Assembly (NCBI GenBank): GCA_017504305.1
Contig: JAFVRJ010000006.1
Coordinates: 1 to 32,345, forward strand
DNA length: 32,345 bases
Direction of reading: 5' to 3'
Origin: Clostridia bacterium
GTDB taxonomy: Bacteria > Bacillota > Clostridia > Christensenellales > DTU072
In this document: piece by piece, positions 19,577-27,969 of the stretch
How the letters are laid out: every line of letters begins with the position of its first letter
Numbering within the stretch: position 1 is the stretch's first letter
Translations under genes and position numbers: made by a program
Notes under the pieces: generated by a model
What the model was told of the DNA's origin: nothing
Databases searched by the model: none
Seen by the model: only the letters and a program-made list of their open reading frames with translations

Positions 19577-19828
19577 TTAATCAAGTTCTACTGAAGTTAC
19601 GGCAGATTTAACGGTAACTGCGTTTATTCTGCCAAGTTTGCCGGATAATGCAGAAATTTTTTCATTTTCACCTTCAACAATAACGCTAATCGCTTGTATA
19701 TTATGCTCTCTTTCCGGGATACCCATCCTACCTAAAATAATATCTGCATATTCACTCAACACTGCTTGTACAGCTTGAGCAGCACTTCTATCACTTACGA
19801 TTATCGCTATTATGCCGATTTTTTTCAT
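19577..19828 (-). CDS. TM1266-like small regulator (iron-only hydrogenase system type)
   Basis: An 83-aa ACT/ferredoxin-like fold protein beginning MKKIGIIAIIVSDRSAA, with the family stretch GRMGIPERE and the ending LGRINAVTVKSAVT. These match the TM1266 family (TIGR03959), named for its link to FeFe-hydrogenase maturation operons; its biochemical role is not established. Here it heads an ABC importer operon, with no hydrogenase genes in the window. The ATG at 19828 is chosen because TAGGAG lies 7 nt upstream; that site is inside a terminator-like hairpin. An upstream in-frame start at 19927 would run through the leader and is rejected. Confidence 0.85.
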   Translation of the reverse strand: MKKIGIIAIIVSDRSAAQAVQAVLSEYADIILGRMGIPEREHNIQAISVIVEGENEKISALSGKLGRINAVTVKSAVTSVELD

Positions 19829-19948
19829 AAAAAAACTCCTATCGTTCGATAAGAGTAGAATAATCCAAAATAACGCCTTTAAAAGACGAATACTATAAAT
19901 TACAAGCTTACTCTCCGAACGTATCATCGATTTAGGTTGTGTTTGTAT
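19829..19948 (-). ncRNA. structured leader with terminator/antiterminator pair (candidate riboswitch or attenuator)
   Basis: The leader runs about 115 nt from the promoter to the TM1266-like gene. Its end folds into CTCTTATC-GAAC-GATAGGAG (plus-strand 19836-19855) followed by seven T residues: an intrinsic terminator that also hides the ribosome binding site. Upstream, CGTTCGGAGAG (19911-19921) is complementary to CTCTTATCGAACG (19843-19855), the 5' arm of that terminator, so the two folds exclude each other. A further hairpin, CGTCTTTTAAAGGCG, lies between. I recognise no T-box, TPP, SAM, preQ1 or cobalamin motif. The ligand or sensor is unknown. Confidence 0.62.
19836..19855 (-). terminator. 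leader terminator overlapping the ribosome binding site
   Basis: An 8-bp stem (one G-U pair) with a GAAC loop and a T7 tail (plus-strand A-run 19829-19835), ending directly at the start codon of the TM1266-like gene. AGGAG forms the 3' arm. Confidence 0.65.
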
Positions 19949-19952
19949 TTAA

Positions 19953-19982
19953 ATTATATTATTCAACTATAGACGTTGTCAA
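19953..19982 (-). promoter_or_regulatory. promoter of the TM1266-like/ABC importer operon
   Basis: Minus strand: perfect -35 TTGACA (19977-19982), 18-nt spacer, perfect -10 TATAAT (19953-19958). The -35 box lies inside the last codons of the upstream ATPase-like gene and the spacer holds its stop codon. Confidence 0.8.
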
Positions 19983-20984
19983 CAATTTTTCATTAATTCG
20001 ATGATAAACCCTAATGGATGATTTATCAATCGAAACTTTAGTATCAGACTTTATATCGTTTGAAATAAGAGAGTCCCCTGCTTCATTTTGATAGCAATAT
20101 AAACCATTACCAACGTATCTTTTAATACTGGGAACAAAATCGTCACCGGTTACCGACTCTTTTACGTAATAAGTAATTATCGCTTCATCGGAGTCATAGT
20201 CTTCCGGAAGCTTAATCTTGACGTCATCAATTGTAACGTAACCGTCTACTACGCCAACGCAAAGCGTTGATTTATACGGATTAACGTAATTATCAACGAA
20301 CAAGCAGTTTGGATTGGTTAAAAGTTCAAAAGGTGTGCCGGTTTGCAAATGATATCCCGCATTAAAGACAACCACTCTATCAGCAAAAGAGAAAGCTTCT
20401 TCTAAAGAGTCAGTTGCAAAGATTGTTATACCACTAATTGAGCGCATTTTAGGTAAAAGTTGATTAAACAATAAACGCCTTTCTTCCCCTTTTAACAAAC
20501 TAAAGATATCGTCAATAAGAGTAAGTTTGGACTCTCTTAAAGATGCTCTTGCTAAAGCAAGAGTAACGATTTGAGGCTCAAACAAACGATATGCAATTTC
20601 TTTGCAAAAAGGCAATAAATCGTACTCACGGCAAATATTGTCTACGATTTCCCTGCGTTCGTTTTTGGGGATTTTGCGAATTTTTAAAGGATATTCTAAA
20701 TTATATTTAACCGATCTTTTCCTAATCAAACCGCCATCGTCATATATCAATCTGACGTCGCGATTTTTGATCTTTTCTTTGGTTATATCTTTACCATCCA
20801 AAACAATCGAGCTTCCCTCATCAGCGGGGAATAATCCTGCTATACACTTAAGCAGGGAGGTTTTACCTCCCCCGCTTTTAGTGAGTATTGCTATCTTTTC
20901 GCCATCCGCTACTTCAAGATCTAATCCTTTAATAGCGGTTGTGCCGTAAAAATAGGTTTGTTTTAGATTGGTGATCTTAAGCAT
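19959..20984 (-). CDS. degenerate MalK-like ABC ATPase with C-terminal TOBE-like region
   Basis: A 341-aa protein with the outline of a CUT1/MalK-type ATPase (about 1-230) and a C-terminal beta-rich region resembling TOBE/OB regulatory domains. The catalytic motifs are eroded: the P-loop reads TKSGGGKT (35-42, first glycine lost, K41 kept); the Q-loop glutamine is D82; the signature LSGGQ is LFEPQ (134-138); the Walker B region is LIDD with D159 for glutamate; the D-loop reads SLLK; the switch histidine is D192. The scaffold is nevertheless long and uninterrupted, which argues against a decaying pseudogene. It may bind nucleotide without hydrolysing it, perhaps as a regulator or as the inactive half of a pair. 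Its ATG overlaps the pgi stop (TAATG), so it is made together with Pgi. No sugar permease genes adjoin it. Confidence 0.8.
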   Translation of the reverse strand: MLKITNLKQTYFYGTTAIKGLDLEVADGEKIAILTKSGGGKTSLLKCIAGLFPADEGSSIVLDGKDITKEKIKNRDVRLIYDDGGLIRKRSVKYNLEYPLKIRKIPKNERREIVDNICREYDLLPFCKEIAYRLFEPQIVTLALARASLRESKLTLIDDIFSLLKGEERRLLFNQLLPKMRSISGITIFATDSLEEAFSFADRVVVFNAGYHLQTGTPFELLTNPNCLFVDNYVNPYKSTLCVGVVDGYVTIDDVKIKLPEDYDSDEAIITYYVKESVTGDDFVPSIKRYVGNGLYCYQNEAGDSLISNDIKSDTKVSIDKSSIRVYHRINEKLLTTSIVE

Positions 20985-22396
20985 TAAACGATATATGCCT
21001 CGCTCTTTTGAGGACGCGCAGCGAGCTCTGCTGCCTTTTCTTCATAACCGGCTCTACCAAGAAGTGCATAAGTTGCATTTTTACCCTCTTCAACGCCGGG
21101 TTGATTGAAGGTGTTAATATCAAACATAGCGCCGATATATGCAGTTTGGAGCATAAAGAAGAACATTAATTGACCGATGGTATGAGCATTAACTTCGGGA
21201 AGTATAATCATATTGTTTAATCTATGATTTTTGGTCAATGCATACTCGGTAGCGTACATTTCGGAAGTGATAAGCTCGTTAAGAGTGTGACCGCTCAAGA
21301 AAGATACACTGGGGAAATCTTCGCAACCGCCACTGATAACTACTTCTGCGCGGTACTTTTCAACGCCGATGATGGTAACAACCTTATCGAAGGGACCTTC
21401 GGTATAGAGTTGAACTTGGCTGTGTTGGTCGGTAACGCCAAGAGCTTTTACAGGGGTTTGACCTACGTTAACGATTTCGCCCTTATTATTGACGGCTTTA
21501 CCTAAAGATTCGCCCCAAAGTTGGCAATACCAGTCAGCCATAAGTTTTAAGCTATCGGCATAAGGCATCATAACGCTTATGTTTTTACCCTTGTTGTAAG
21601 CAATAAATTGGAGAGCAGCCGCGACCAATGCAGGGTTAGATTTGTAATCAGACTTACGGCAAAGTTTGTCCATGTGAGCGCAACCCTTAAGCATTTCTTT
21701 AATATCAATACCTAAAACAGCTGCAGGCAATAAACCAACGGGACAAATTTCACTAAATCTTCCGCCAACGCCGTCGGGAATAATAAAGGTCTTGAGGCCT
21801 TCTTTTTTAGCGATTTTAATTAGATTACCGTTTTTAGCATCGGTGGTTGCAATAATATGCTCGTTTGCCTTATCGCCGTATTTTTCCTTAAGAAGGTTCA
21901 TAATGATGAGATATTGGCTCATTGTTTCAGAAGTTGAACCACTCTTTGTGATAACGTTAAATACGGTTTTATCAAGGTCTAAAATATCGAATAAAGATTG
22001 CATCCTTTCGGGATCAACGTTGTCCTCAACGTAGAACTTGGGAGCTTTACGCTTGTTGCGCTTAAGTTCATTGTGACGTAGATGACAAAGAGCTTGGAAA
22101 ACCGCCATAGGTCCAAGTGCAGAGCCACCGATGCCCAATACTACGAAGGCATCACAATTACGTCTAACGATTTTAGCGGTAGCGTTAATATCTTTTACGA
22201 TATCAGCTTGATTATAAGGAAGTTCCGACCATCCCATCATGCCGGTACCACGATTGAGCTTAAAGAAGGTGTGTGCTTGAACAGCGAGATTTTTTGTGGC
22301 GTTCAATTCTTTATCGGTAATACCCTCTTTATAGCCAACGTAAGTAGACATCATATTGTTGTAGTCGAACTTAATACTTGCATATTCTTTTTTCAT
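20984..22396 (-). CDS. pgi: glucose-6-phosphate isomerase
   Basis: A 470-aa glycolytic enzyme interconverting glucose-6-phosphate and fructose-6-phosphate. Family landmarks are VVLGIGGSALGP (substrate phosphate loop), VITKSGSTSET, GVGGRFS, and the C-terminal FNQPGVEEGK. Length is normal for the bacterial short form (about 450). AAGGAG lies 7 nt before the ATG. It sits between the TIM-barrel isomerase and the degenerate ATPase, in the operon headed by galU. Confidence 0.97.
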   Translation of the reverse strand: MKKEYASIKFDYNNMMSTYVGYKEGITDKELNATKNLAVQAHTFFKLNRGTGMMGWSELPYNQADIVKDINATAKIVRRNCDAFVVLGIGGSALGPMAVFQALCHLRHNELKRNKRKAPKFYVEDNVDPERMQSLFDILDLDKTVFNVITKSGSTSETMSQYLIIMNLLKEKYGDKANEHIIATTDAKNGNLIKIAKKEGLKTFIIPDGVGGRFSEICPVGLLPAAVLGIDIKEMLKGCAHMDKLCRKSDYKSNPALVAAALQFIAYNKGKNISVMMPYADSLKLMADWYCQLWGESLGKAVNNKGEIVNVGQTPVKALGVTDQHSQVQLYTEGPFDKVVTIIGVEKYRAEVVISGGCEDFPSVSFLSGHTLNELITSEMYATEYALTKNHRLNNMIILPEVNAHTIGQLMFFFMLQTAYIGAMFDINTFNQPGVEEGKNATYALLGRAGYEEKAAELAARPQKSEAYIV

Positions 22397-22408
22397 TTGG
22401 TCTCCTTT

Positions 22409-23206
22409 TTAGCCTTTTTGGGCTACAATAACACAATTTTGTAAATATTCGAAGCTTTGCCTTACTTGGTCAAAGTTATCATAATTTCTGGCGTAGAGTT
22501 CCATAAGTAAAGGTCCGTCGTAACCGCTTGCGATAAGTTTTCTAAACAAATCGACAAAGTCAACCGAGCCTTTACCCGGTAAAGCGAGGGAGCCATCTTC
22601 ATGATAATCGCACAAATGCACGTTAACAAGATTATCTCCCATCACTTCGATATATTCCTCTACGGGTATTTTAGACTGCATTGCTTGCTTAATATCAAGG
22701 CAAGTTTTTACTTCACAATGCTCAATCAATCTTTTATAGAACTCGGGTGAGTTAAAATAAGTCCAATGTACGTTTTCATAAGCAATTTGTGCTTTACCGT
22801 ACTCCGACATAATTCTATTGAGCGACGTAATGCGCTCACCCATCCACTTATAGTTGATATTATAAGGTGTTCTCTTTAGGCGAGGCGGACCATGGAAGGT
22901 ATAATAACTTGCATCAAGACGTCCGGCAGCTTCTGCAACTTGACGGAAAAAGTACTCACAATCCTCTCTTGTACGAGGGGAAGCATTAAACAACTCCCCT
23001 TCGTACTGAAGATTTAAGCTATGTACGCTATGTATAGTGAGGTTTCCCTTGCGTTCAAGTAGCACATCAATAAACTCCTTCCGGTATTCCCGGAAGGTAG
23101 TTAAAAAAATCTCTGAAATTTCTACTCCCATAGAGTTGAGCAGATTAAGAGAATCTTCAGTTTCGGATTTTAGAAAAAACGACGCTGTCGATATGCCAAC
23201 TTTCAT
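22409..23206 (-). CDS. sugar isomerase/AP-endonuclease-like TIM-barrel protein
   Basis: A 265-aa member of the xylose isomerase-like (AP_endonuc_2) TIM-barrel superfamily. Likely metal ligands are in the usual strand ends: H59/H62 (LTIHSVHSL), H104 (YYTFHGPP), E144 (AYENVHW), D170 (CLDIKQAM), H197 (NVHLCDYH) and E236 (LLMELYAR). Members range from sugar epimerases and isomerases to inositol catabolic enzymes and endonuclease IV, and the substrate cannot be told. Its place beside pgi suggests sugar or sugar-phosphate metabolism. No Shine-Dalgarno precedes the ATG; a promoter-like -10 lies 8 nt upstream. Confidence 0.85.
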   Translation of the reverse strand: MKVGISTASFFLKSETEDSLNLLNSMGVEISEIFLTTFREYRKEFIDVLLERKGNLTIHSVHSLNLQYEGELFNASPRTREDCEYFFRQVAEAAGRLDASYYTFHGPPRLKRTPYNINYKWMGERITSLNRIMSEYGKAQIAYENVHWTYFNSPEFYKRLIEHCEVKTCLDIKQAMQSKIPVEEYIEVMGDNLVNVHLCDYHEDGSLALPGKGSVDFVDLFRKLIASGYDGPLLMELYARNYDNFDQVRQSFEYLQNCVIVAQKG

Positions 23207-23214
23207 AATTTAGT

Positions 23215-23243
23215 ATTATATACTAATATTCGGGAGTTAGCAA
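23215..23243 (-). promoter_or_regulatory. possible internal promoter close to the isomerase ATG
   Basis: Minus strand: -35-like TTGCTA (23238-23243, 4 of 6 matches), 17-nt spacer, perfect -10 TATAAT (23215-23220), then 8 nt to the ATG. The -35 lies in the end of hpf. The spacing equals that at ruvC. Confidence 0.45.
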
Positions 23244-23756
23244 GCCATAATCACCATCATTTCTCTTATATACAACAGAAACTTTATTGTTTTCAGCATT
23301 GACGAATACGTAGAAAGCGTGATCTAATAGCTCAAGCTCTGCAACTGCTTCTTCTGCGGTGATGATAGAGATGTCAAAGTTCTTTTCCTTAACGATTTTA
23401 CCGGACTTTTCCTCTGCTTTGATTTCTTCTTCAACGTCAAGTTTAAGGGGAAGTGCCTTCTTGGGTTGCTTGGAAAGCATGCGATCGCGATATTTTGCGA
23501 TTTGGCGCTCAAGCTTGGGGATAACTAAATCGATATTATCGTACATATTACCGGAAGTAATTTCAGATCTAACGAGTTGTCCGCCAAAAGCAATGGTTAC
23601 TTCCATTGTATATTTATCCTTGCCTACAGTCGACAATTTGATTTTTGCAGTTGCTTCATCGGCAAAATACTTATCAAATTTGCTGAGTTTCTTCTCGATA
23701 ACAGATACGAGACGGTTGCCTTCATTATAACCTTTGGAAATTAGTTCAATACGCAT
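23223..23756 (-). CDS. hpf: long-form ribosome hibernation promoting factor
   Basis: A 177-aa protein that silences ribosomes by pairing them as 100S dimers in stationary phase or stress. The N-terminal HPF/YfiA domain (about 1-100) begins MRIELISKGYN with a basic helix near PKLERQIAKYRDRM, an acidic lysine-rich linker follows (about 108-128), and the C-terminal dimerisation domain (about 128-177) has the usual EEAVAELELLDHAFYVFVN and VVYKRNDGDYGLL stretches. The long form is standard in Firmicutes. AAGGAGG lies 8 nt before the ATG. It is 17 nt downstream of clpC. Confidence 0.96.
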   Translation of the reverse strand: MRIELISKGYNEGNRLVSVIEKKLSKFDKYFADEATAKIKLSTVGKDKYTMEVTIAFGGQLVRSEITSGNMYDNIDLVIPKLERQIAKYRDRMLSKQPKKALPLKLDVEEEIKAEEKSGKIVKEKNFDISIITAEEAVAELELLDHAFYVFVNAENNKVSVVYKRNDGDYGLLTPEY

Positions 23757-23773
23757 AGAAGTGCCTCCTTTAG

Positions 23774-26347
23774 TTAATTTATATTAAATACGATTTCACC
23801 GTCCGCGACATCAACGGTTACGTCGGATTCATTGGTAATTCTGCCGGCAATAATTTCTTCGGAAAGCTTATCCTCAAAAATCTTCTGAACGGCGCGTTTT
23901 AGCGGTCTTGCACCATATTCTACATCGGTGCCGTTATCTAATAAATACTTCAAGACCGCATCGGTATATTTTAGACTGATGCCTTTATCCTTTAGAATCT
24001 TCACAACGCTATCGATCATAATGCCTGCAATCTTTTCAAGCGACTCGGCATCAAGCTTGCGGAAAATGATTATATCGTCGATTCTATTGATAAACTCTGG
24101 ATTCATAACCTCTTTAAGGGCGGATAGTTGTTTTTCCTTCATGCTCTCGTAGTCGTTTTGAGGCTCGAAAGCGGATCCGAATCCCACCCTCTTCATTTTT
24201 GCAATATCTCTTGCGCCAATGTTTGAAGTCATAATAATAACGGTATTCTTAAAGGATACAACCCTGCCGTGTGAATCGGTAAGTCTACCATCATCAAGAA
24301 CTTGTAGCAACAAATTGAAAACGTCGGGGTGTGCCTTTTCGATTTCATCAAACAATATTACGGAGTATGGTTTTCTTCTAACCTTTTCCGTAAGTTGACC
24401 ACCTTCGTCATAGCCTACGTAACCGGGTGCAGAGCCAATCAAGCGTGATACGTTGATTTTCTCCATATACTCACTCATATCTATACGAATAAGCATATTT
24501 TCATCACCAAACATAGTTTCAGCAAGGGCTTTAGTAAGCTCTGTTTTACCTACGCCGGTAGGTCCTAAAAACATAAATGTTCCAATAGGCTTTTTAGGAT
24601 CTTTAAGACCTGCACGAGCGCGTTTTATTGCACGCGAAACAGCATTAACCGCTTCATCCTGCCCTATTACGCGTTTCTTAAGGTCCGATTCGAGTGCCAA
24701 AAGTTTAGTAGATTCTTCTTCGGTTAGGTTAGAAATGGGTATATTGGTCCACTCTGATATAATCTCGGCAATTTGAGGCTCGTCTATTGCAAGTTGACCA
24801 CTGACAATATCGTTGCCCCATTTGAGTTTTTGCTCCTTAATTTGAGCGTCTAAAGCATCTCTTTCCGCTTTAAGATTATTTGCCTTAACAAAGTCTTCCG
24901 CTTTTGTTGCTTGGATAATACTCTCGTTAATATGAGCGCGTTGTTGTTCAAGATCAACAATTTCAGGTGGCGTAACCATAGCGGAAACACGCATTTTACT
25001 TGCAGCCTCGTCGATAGCATCGATAGCCTTATCGGGAAGATACCTATCTGCTACGTATCTATCAGATAGAGTGGCGGCGGCAATAAGAGCTTGATCGGTT
25101 ATCGTAACCTTATGGTGACTTTGATACTTATCTCTTATACCCTTCAAAATTTCGATTGTATCATCTACCGACGGAGGATCAATCATAATGGGCTTAAATC
25201 TGCGTTCTAACGCGGCATCCTTTTCGATATGCTTACGATACTCGTCCAAAGTAGTTGCACCAATGGTCGGAATATCGCCACGGGCAAGAAGCGGTTTTAA
25301 GAGGTTTGCTATCGTTGCACCACCATCGTTATCGCCAACATACATAATCATGTGCATCTCATCGATAAACAGGATGGTTTTATCATCTTCAAGCTCTTTT
25401 AACATGTTCTTGAAGCGTTCTTCAAATTCACCGCGGAATTTAGTCCCGGCAACAAGAGATCCAACGTCAAGCGCAAAAATCCTCTTGTCTTTGACGGTAC
25501 CGGGAACGTTGCCTTCAGCTATAGCTTGAGCAAGCCCCTCAACAACCGCAGTTTTACCGACACCCGGCTCACCTATTATGAGCGGATTATTTTTAGTTCT
25601 ACGAGAAAGAACTCTTAAAACTTGCTCGATTTCCTTTTCTCTACCGATAACGGGATCATATTTACCTTGACGAGCTGCTTCTGTCATATCGACGCCAAAA
25701 GCTTTGAGTTCATCACTTATCGAGCCAGTATTATCTTGACTCTTTTCCGCCTTTGATTTTTGTGGTTTTGTAACCTCAAACGGTCTTGCTCCGGATAAAT
25801 CAAGGTTAAATCTGATTGCGTTTTTATTATTTTCAAACCCTGTATTGAAAAACGAGGCAATCGCACTCATCAAATCTTTTAGCTCATCGTCTTCGTCAAC
25901 CGGGCTATTCTTACCGATACCGTTAGCCGTCATGTGCTCAACGATAGACCGTATATCTTGAGAGGATATATTAAATTTTTCAAGTATTTGAGATGCTCCA
26001 CTACTTTTATCTACGACAAGCCCCCATAATAAATGTGGCGTGTCAAATAGGTCGTAGCCCTTTTGTTCTGCAATAGTTGCTGCATAAGACATAGCCCTAC
26101 GAACTTGCTCTCTAATGAGCGCAGGGTTAATGGAGCGAGATTTAATTTTTAATTCGCTTAAAGAGTTGTAAACAGTTTCTTTGTCGACTTTAAGTTGCTT
26201 CAAAAGCTCGTATGCGTTTGTACCTTCAACGGTAACGATTGCAGCAAGAATATGTTCGGTCGCGAGACTTACACCCAACCGTACCGCAAATTCTTGAGCT
26301 TTTTCAAGCACCTTTCTTACGTCGCTTGTGTATTTATAGTTAGCCAT
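23774..26347 (-). CDS. clpC: ClpC-type AAA+ unfoldase
   Basis: An 857-aa HSP100 chaperone that unfolds proteins, probably for ClpP. It has an N-terminal double Clp-N repeat (about 1-145), an acidic/serine-rich linker, AAA domain 1 with GEPGVGKT and FIDEMH, a short middle domain (about 410-475; ClpB's is far longer), and AAA domain 2 with GPTGVGKT and [10 protein letters not shown]. The VGF tripeptide in [11 protein letters not shown] is the ClpP-docking type seen in ClpC. No clpP, mcsA, mcsB or ctsR gene adjoins it, unlike the Bacillus operon; it lies between galU and hpf instead. Call as ClpC rests on the short middle domain and VGF. Confidence 0.9.
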   Translation of the reverse strand: MANYKYTSDVRKVLEKAQEFAVRLGVSLATEHILAAIVTVEGTNAYELLKQLKVDKETVYNSLSELKIKSRSINPALIREQVRRAMSYAATIAEQKGYDLFDTPHLLWGLVVDKSSGASQILEKFNISSQDIRSIVEHMTANGIGKNSPVDEDDELKDLMSAIASFFNTGFENNKNAIRFNLDLSGARPFEVTKPQKSKAEKSQDNTGSISDELKAFGVDMTEAARQGKYDPVIGREKEIEQVLRVLSRRTKNNPLIIGEPGVGKTAVVEGLAQAIAEGNVPGTVKDKRIFALDVGSLVAGTKFRGEFEERFKNMLKELEDDKTILFIDEMHMIMYVGDNDGGATIANLLKPLLARGDIPTIGATTLDEYRKHIEKDAALERRFKPIMIDPPSVDDTIEILKGIRDKYQSHHKVTITDQALIAAATLSDRYVADRYLPDKAIDAIDEAASKMRVSAMVTPPEIVDLEQQRAHINESIIQATKAEDFVKANNLKAERDALDAQIKEQKLKWGNDIVSGQLAIDEPQIAEIISEWTNIPISNLTEEESTKLLALESDLKKRVIGQDEAVNAVSRAIKRARAGLKDPKKPIGTFMFLGPTGVGKTELTKALAETMFGDENMLIRIDMSEYMEKINVSRLIGSAPGYVGYDEGGQLTEKVRRKPYSVILFDEIEKAHPDVFNLLLQVLDDGRLTDSHGRVVSFKNTVIIMTSNIGARDIAKMKRVGFGSAFEPQNDYESMKEKQLSALKEVMNPEFINRIDDIIIFRKLDAESLEKIAGIMIDSVVKILKDKGISLKYTDAVLKYLLDNGTDVEYGARPLKRAVQKIFEDKLSEEIIAGRITNESDVTVDVADGEIVFNIN

Positions 26348-26355
26348 TAATTTAA

Positions 26356-27219
26356 TTATTTACCTTTTATGTAACTTATAAGCTGTTTTGATAGTACGGG
26401 ATCTCTTAAAGCAAACTCTATATTAGCTTTAAGGAATCCGAGTTTTGAGCCAAGATCATATCTGATACCATCAAAACAATATGCATAGACGTTGGTTTCT
26501 TTAGCCATCAAATCGATAGCGGTAGGAAGATAAACTTCTCCATTTTTTGAGGGTTTTGCTTGAGCGATATATTCGAAGATATCGGGAGTAAGCAAAAATC
26601 TACCAAGGCTTGTAATCGTTGAGGGCAGATTATCAAGAGAGGGTTTTTCGATAAAACCGTTTATCCTGATATATTTACCTTTACTTTCAGCTGGTATCAT
26701 TACGCCGTAGGCAATAGCTTCTTCTGCCGGCATATCTTGAACGCCTACTATAGTTGAACCGGTTGTTTCGTAAGCCTTAATCAGTTGTAAGGTGACGGGG
26801 TTTTGGGGATTATACGTTACGTCATCCGGGAACAATACAGCAACCGGGTCCCCTGCTACAAAGCTTTTGCAAAGCTCAATAGCTTTGGCGGTTCCTTCCA
26901 TTTTATTTTGGCGTACAAAAGTAAAACGTACGTCTTTAAATTTATTACATACGTAAATCATTTCTTGCTTTTCAGCTTTCTTAAGAGCCTCTTTGAGCTC
27001 TTGAGAACAGTCGTCAAGATAATTTAAAATGGATTCTTTACCGCGTGAAAAAACGATGCAAATATCGGTAATACCGCTCGAAACGCACTCTTCGATAACG
27101 AAGTCAATAGCAGGTCTATCTATTATTGGCAACATTTCTTTTGGAACGGCTTTGGTGATAGGTAAAAATCTTGTACCAAAACCTGCTGCCGGGATTATAG
27201 CTTTGGAGACTTTTTTCAT
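26356..27219 (-). CDS. galU: UTP-glucose-1-phosphate uridylyltransferase
   Basis: A 287-aa enzyme making UDP-glucose from UTP and glucose-1-phosphate, for cell-surface glycans and glycolipids. The N-terminal nucleotide-binding signature AAGFGTRFLPITKAVPKEMLP is intact, as are FPDD (metal-binding acids), NGFIEKP and the EVYLPTAID stretch. Length is normal. AAGGAAG lies 8 nt before the ATG. First gene of the operon galU-clpC-hpf-isomerase-pgi-ATPase, driven by the promoter at 27239-27267. Confidence 0.97.
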   Translation of the reverse strand: MKKVSKAIIPAAGFGTRFLPITKAVPKEMLPIIDRPAIDFVIEECVSSGITDICIVFSRGKESILNYLDDCSQELKEALKKAEKQEMIYVCNKFKDVRFTFVRQNKMEGTAKAIELCKSFVAGDPVAVLFPDDVTYNPQNPVTLQLIKAYETTGSTIVGVQDMPAEEAIAYGVMIPAESKGKYIRINGFIEKPSLDNLPSTITSLGRFLLTPDIFEYIAQAKPSKNGEVYLPTAIDLMAKETNVYAYCFDGIRYDLGSKLGFLKANIEFALRDPVLSKQLISYIKGK

Positions 27220-27238
27220 AAATGCTTCCTTGTATAAT

Positions 27239-27267
27239 AATTATATACCAATATATGTAAAAAATCA
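27239..27267 (-). promoter_or_regulatory. galU operon promoter
   Basis: Minus strand: -35 TTGATT (27262-27267), 17-nt spacer, perfect -10 TATAAT (27239-27244). It lies about 20 nt before the galU ATG and is back to back with the gtrA-like promoter. Confidence 0.75.
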
Positions 27268-27293
27268 ATATGGTATTTAATTGAATTTTGATA

Positions 27294-27322
27294 TTTACTT
27301 TTGTGAACAATGGCATTATAAT
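27294..27322 (+). promoter_or_regulatory. promoter of the GtrA-family gene
   Basis: -35-like TTTACT (27294-27299), 17-nt spacer, perfect -10 TATAAT (27317-27322), about 30 nt before the ATG. Confidence 0.62.
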
Positions 27323-27351
27323 TGAAATATAAAATCTTAACGGAGATCATA

Positions 27352-27918
27352 ATGAGCGACGAAATTATTAAAGAAGAACAAAACAATACCCAAGACGCCG
27401 TTCAAGAGGAACTTACCCCTGAACAACAAAAGCTAAAGCGCAAAAATGAAATAATCCGCGTTATTAAGTTCGTATTATTCTCTGCTTCTGCCGGTATCAT
27501 CCAGACCGTAACGTTCACATTAATGAACGAAATCGGCAAACTTCCCTATTGGCCTTCCTACTTAACTGCGTTAATTTTGTCGGTCATATGGAATTTTACC
27601 TTTAACCGTAAATTTACCTTTAAATCGGCAAGCAACGTGCCAATCGCAATGCTTAAGGTACTTGGCTTCTATGCCGTATTTACTCCTCTATCAACTTTAT
27701 GGGGAGATGCTCTTACCGAAAAAGCACACTGGAACGAGTATTTAGTTCTTGCAATGACAATGGCTATCAATATGATTACCGAGTATTTATTCTGCACCTT
27801 CGTAGTATTCCGCAAGTCCATAAACACTAACGACTTGGGTAAAAAGGAAAAAGCCGCTTTAGAAAATGCCGGTAAAGTTGAAGAAGCTCCTCAAGAAGAA
27901 GCAAAAACTAAAGAATAA
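27352..27918 (+). CDS. GtrA-family membrane protein
   Basis: A 188-aa protein with a charged N-terminal tail (about 1-38), four membrane helices (about 38-58, 65-82, 100-120, 133-153) and a charged glutamate/lysine-rich C-terminal tail. The family mark is NFTFNRKFTF after helix 2 and EYLFCTFVVFR at the end of helix 4. GtrA proteins are thought to help flip polyprenyl-linked sugars across the membrane during surface glycan synthesis. Divergent from galU, whose product UDP-glucose feeds such glycans, so the pairing makes sense. The ATG at 27352 is used because CGGAGA lies 7 nt upstream; an earlier in-frame start at 27322 would fall in the promoter. Confidence 0.85.
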   Translation: MSDEIIKEEQNNTQDAVQEELTPEQQKLKRKNEIIRVIKFVLFSASAGIIQTVTFTLMNEIGKLPYWPSYLTALILSVIWNFTFNRKFTFKSASNVPIAMLKVLGFYAVFTPLSTLWGDALTEKAHWNEYLVLAMTMAINMITEYLFCTFVVFRKSINTNDLGKKEKAALENAGKVEEAPQEEAKTKE

Positions 27919-27936
27919 TTAAAAAATTCACAATAA

Positions 27937-27969
27937 AAAGCGGCAAGTTAAACAACTTGCCGTTTTTTT
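27937..27969 (+). terminator. terminator after the GtrA-family gene
   Basis: CGGCAAGTT (27941-27949) pairs with AACTTGCCG (27954-27962), loop AAAC, followed by seven T residues. Confidence 0.92.

Noticed and set aside
19829..19927. N-terminal extension of the TM1266-like protein
   Set aside because: The extended frame covers the terminator/antiterminator leader and does not match the family, which begins at MKKIGIIAI.
19829..19948. Known TPP, T-box or tetrahydrofolate riboswitch
   Set aside because: A GGAGAGTA string superficially recalls tetrahydrofolate aptamers, but the rest of that consensus is absent, and no TPP or T-box core motif is present.
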